Shown here one piece after another: positions 61,637 through 64,000 of a DNA stretch of 64,000 bases. The notes under the pieces are model-generated. The model saw only the letters and a program-made list of their open reading frames with translations, did no database searches and was not told the origin of the DNA. A program made the translations under genes and the position numbers. How positions within the stretch are numbered: the first letter of the stretch is position 1; every line of letters begins with the position of its first letter. Origin of the DNA: Amia ocellicauda (lineage: Eukaryota; Chordata; Actinopteri; Amiiformes; Amiidae); assembly GCF_036373705.1 (NCBI RefSeq), contig NC_089850.1, forward strand, positions 34,768,233 through 34,832,232, given 5' to 3'.

Positions 61637-61797
61637 ACTCTGCAGGTCGGCTGACCGATATCCTGGGCTGCCCGTACCGGTACGAAGCTGACGTCCAGCA
61701 CATGAACAGCAGGGGGGTTCTGGCCACGCTGCGTGACCACGACTACTACACCCAGCATGTGCCACCGTCTGTCCGACAGGCGCTGAGCACCAACTGA
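59401..61797 (+). CDS. bpnt1: 3'(2'),5'-bisphosphate nucleotidase 1
   Basis: Exons: 59401-59517, 59825-59929, 60100-60207, 60321-60369, 60791-60882, 60975-61172, 61307-61412, 61646-61797 (TGA). The sum is 927 bp or 308 codons, the usual length of the vertebrate protein. The enzyme is a Mg2+-dependent, Li+-inhibited cytosolic phosphatase that converts adenosine 3',5'-bisphosphate (PAP, by-product of sulfation) to AMP. Seen in sequence: the metal-site motifs AEED (exons 3/4, about residue 72) and [14 protein letters not shown] (exon 5, about residue 114), and the C-terminal signature [10 protein letters not shown] (exon 8, about residue 247), all typical of the inositol monophosphatase-like superfamily. 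The ATG is the first in its exon, two bases after the acceptor. All splice sites are GT-AG. The frame is intact, so this should be a functional single-copy gene here. Confidence 0.97.
61608..61636. repeat. CT microsatellite at the bpnt1 exon 9 acceptor
   Basis: A (TC)n run merges with the polypyrimidine tract in front of the acceptor at 61645. Confidence 0.85.
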
Positions 61798-62257
61798 CCC
61801 TCCTGTCCGCTGCCCTCTGACCCCCAAGTGCCCCTTCAACCGGTGACCAAGTAATCTTCCATCCTGACTGACGCGCGACCATATCTGACCCTCTGCCCTC
61901 ATACTGACCCTGTGACTGACCGTCTGACCCCTTGCCCTCTCGGTTTCCTCTAATCTGACTGCAATGAAGTGCCAGTACTGTTCAGCCCATGATGCACTGC
62001 TGTCTGTCTTTTACAGTGTTTAATGTCCAGCTGTGATTCCTGTGAGCACAGCTGGTCAGTAGTTTAAAAGTCTTCTGGTGTGGAGCTGTGAGCAGGGTGG
62101 TACTCAAGGGAGCTCAGCCTCCCTTCCTCCCACCTGTGTTGAAGGTCTGACATCAGCCTCCCACCCAGCCAGTCTGACACACTGGGGCTTTGATACAGCT
62201 GCTCCAGACTGCACTCACTTTCTTCTGTGATTATTTTTTACATTTTATATTCACACT

Positions 62258-62263
62258 AATAAA
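62258..62263 (+). terminator. bpnt1 poly(A) signal
   Basis: A canonical AATAAA lies 461 bp after the stop codon, followed within 30 bp by a GT-rich stretch (accgtgtgtgcgtttctc). The 3' UTR is therefore about 480 bp. Confidence 0.8.
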
Positions 62264-62486
62264 GGACCAAGTTTGCACAAAGAACCGTGTGTGCGTTTCT
62301 CTCCAGGATTCCTTTTCCTCTTCCCAGCCTATGGAATCACCTGCACTGTGAATCTGCATGTCTGTGGCCAGGGCTGCCTCACCACAGTGCCAGACAAGAG
62401 CCTCAGTGTCTGTTCTGGGTCGTGTTTTACTCCAAACTGGTTACTAATTAGTAGACTCAATTAGTGCACTTATTTACTCTGTTACC

Positions 62487-62526
62487 TGTACTGTAGCTCT
62501 CAAGGACCAGGGCTAGAGACCCCTGC
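62487..62526. repeat. hAT-type terminal fragment
   Basis: Ends with agctctcaaggaccagggct and gagacccctg, whose reverse complement starts caggggtctctagccctggt, a common hAT-type terminus in fish. The partner end is not identified. Confidence 0.45.
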
Positions 62527-63704
62527 TTTACTTACTTAACACTCACATAGTAACAACTACAGACTCACTACCACACACATGACACTGCAGGGCCACTGAA
62601 GGACCAAATGAAGAGTCAACAGAGCCACTCCGGTTTGTTTACATTTATTGAACCCAAAGACTGTGAAACTAACTTGTACAAATCGCAAAACTGATTCTTC
62701 CGTTTGTTTCGTTTTAGCTTTGTTATTACACGGTTTCTCGGCAAGAGAAGTTAAATTAGAAAAGACCAGAATCAAAAACAATAAGAAAACAAGATACCAA
62801 AAAGAGAACTCTCTGGGATAGTGACCACCCTGTTGGGTACAGATTGGTGTTTGTTTGCTCACATCCAGACAGACAGAGGAGTCATGACCATGGCTGACTG
62901 TCCACAGAGCAGTCACTGACACTCGGGAGGAGACAGGCAGGCAGGCTGTACACAGCCCTGCACTGAAGGAAAAAGGGAGAGAGGGGGAAGGAGAGGGACT
63001 CCATTAATGAGTGAGGGGGGAGAATAGCCCTGCACTGAAGAGTGGGAAAAGAGAGGAGGCTCCATCCAAATAACCTCTGAAGCAGTGACTTAATCTCTCC
63101 ACCAGGTGTCACCATTTTCTGCTGTGTGTATCAGTTTGTGGCATGTGCGTCTGTGAGACTGCATCTCATATTTAGGGCCCACTGGTCTTTACTGTAAAAG
63201 CTTTGGCAAACACAAAGTGAACGACAGTGTCTTGAGTGGGAGTCTGAATGCTGTCTGGTCCACAGTCACTGCTCTCTAAAGGCACTGTGACTGAAATTAG
63301 TGTATGTGTGGGTTTTGGGTTGTTCTCATTAGAATATCCAACGATTTCAATAGAAAAATCCTATCCTCAGCTCTCCCCTCACTGCCCCATCTCCTCTGCC
63401 TGTCCCACTTTGCTCCGAGTCAGAGCCCTTGCCAGCTGCACTGATTACAACAGGCCAGGCCTCCAGGCTAGCTCACTCGCACCTCATGCACAGGCCTGAG
63501 CTGGCTGAACAGAGGCTTCACATCCTGATCGAGCTAAAGCAATGATGTGTTACGATGACAATTCCACCCCCAAAGATTCCCAGTCCCAAGGTTTTCCCTC
63601 TTCAGCCTTCCTGACTCTCCAGGGGCTGGAAACCATCAGACCAACACAATGCCAGACTCCCCACGACCGTCTCAGGCAAATTGACCATGCCTTGTGTGCA
63701 GCAG

Positions 63705-63900
63705 GGCTGTGGTCCTCAGCCCTGGTCCTGCAGTACCCCCGTGTCCGAGCCAAATCTCTCGCTTATTTAATCCCTTTTACCTGAACTCTCTCGTTCCATG
63801 AGGTCCAATTAAGCAAACATTTCATTACGTTAGTGATTTTGAACGCAGCTGGAACCAAAGCCCACAGACACAGTGGTGCTCCAGGACTGGGGCAGACCAG
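63705..63900. mobile_element. hAT-type MITE, about 190 bp
   Basis: The left part (gtcctcagccctggtcctgc) and the right part (gtggtgctccaggactgggg) are imperfect inverted repeats, as in the fish MITE family built on a 'ccctggtcctg(g/c)agtacccc' end. The target duplication is not clear. Confidence 0.45.
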
Positions 63901-64000
63901 CACAGCTCTAGTCAATGCTGAGGAGCTCCAGTACCAGACTGTGACTCAGCTGTCTGGTCCTGAATAGGGCTAGGGGGGAGCTGCCCAATCAGACCGAGGA

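Larger units (their letters stand above)
62264..64000. other. Intergenic region after bpnt1
   Basis: No reading frame with recognisable coding character. A - strand AATAAA (tttatt at about 62644) may mark the 3' end of a convergent gene lying further right, but no exon is seen. Two hAT-type fragments are listed separately. Confidence 0.4.

Overview
This window is nuclear DNA from a ray-finned fish. The evidence is spliced genes with GT-AG introns, a typical vertebrate BPNT1 gene, and fish-type Tc1/mariner, hAT, CR1-like LINE, LTR and IS630-like transposase remnants. The species cannot be named from sequence alone.

Bases 1-50865 are a tandem segmental duplication. A unit of about 20 kb starts at 1, again at 20355 and again at 40152, so the periods are 20354 and 19797 bp. 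Copies are nearly identical by eye, and the third is cut off at about 50865. Each full unit carries one intact gene of the maestro HEAT-like repeat (MROH) family on the + strand. It has a TATA-type promoter, a short non-coding first exon and 24 coding exons, giving a 942-codon reading frame. The window shows the 3' half of gene 1 (exons 14-25, 260-4262), all of gene 2 (13.8-24.6 kb) and all of gene 3 (33.7-44.4 kb). All exons I traced keep frame in every copy.

Behind each stop codon lies an unusual spacer with three large inverted repeats side by side (4374-5487, 5584-7100 and 7137-8223 in unit 1). The first contains a 21-bp minisatellite with 8, 29 and 11 units in the three spacers. Further on come a hAT transposon with an 8-bp target duplication (units 1 and 2), a CR1-like LINE tail (units 2 and 3), a Tc1/mariner element present only in unit 1 with empty sites in the other two, and a 117-bp hairpin just upstream of the next gene's promoter. 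Intron 3 of genes 2 and 3 holds an antisense solo-LTR-like insertion of 1837 bp. These insertions and deletions allow a relative timeline of duplication and transposition.

The array ends at about 50865 in single-copy sequence: a hAT-like fragment, a solo LTR with a 5-bp target duplication (51202-51736), a decayed IS630-like DDE transposase gene (51807-53405) and repeat-rich intergenic DNA. From about 57.1 kb comes bpnt1, the 3'(2'),5'-bisphosphate nucleotidase gene: GC-rich promoter and non-coding exon 1, eight coding exons, 308 codons, and a poly(A) signal at 62258. The last 1.7 kb is intergenic with hAT-like fragments. Nothing suggests that bpnt1 and the MROH genes work together; they are simply neighbours.
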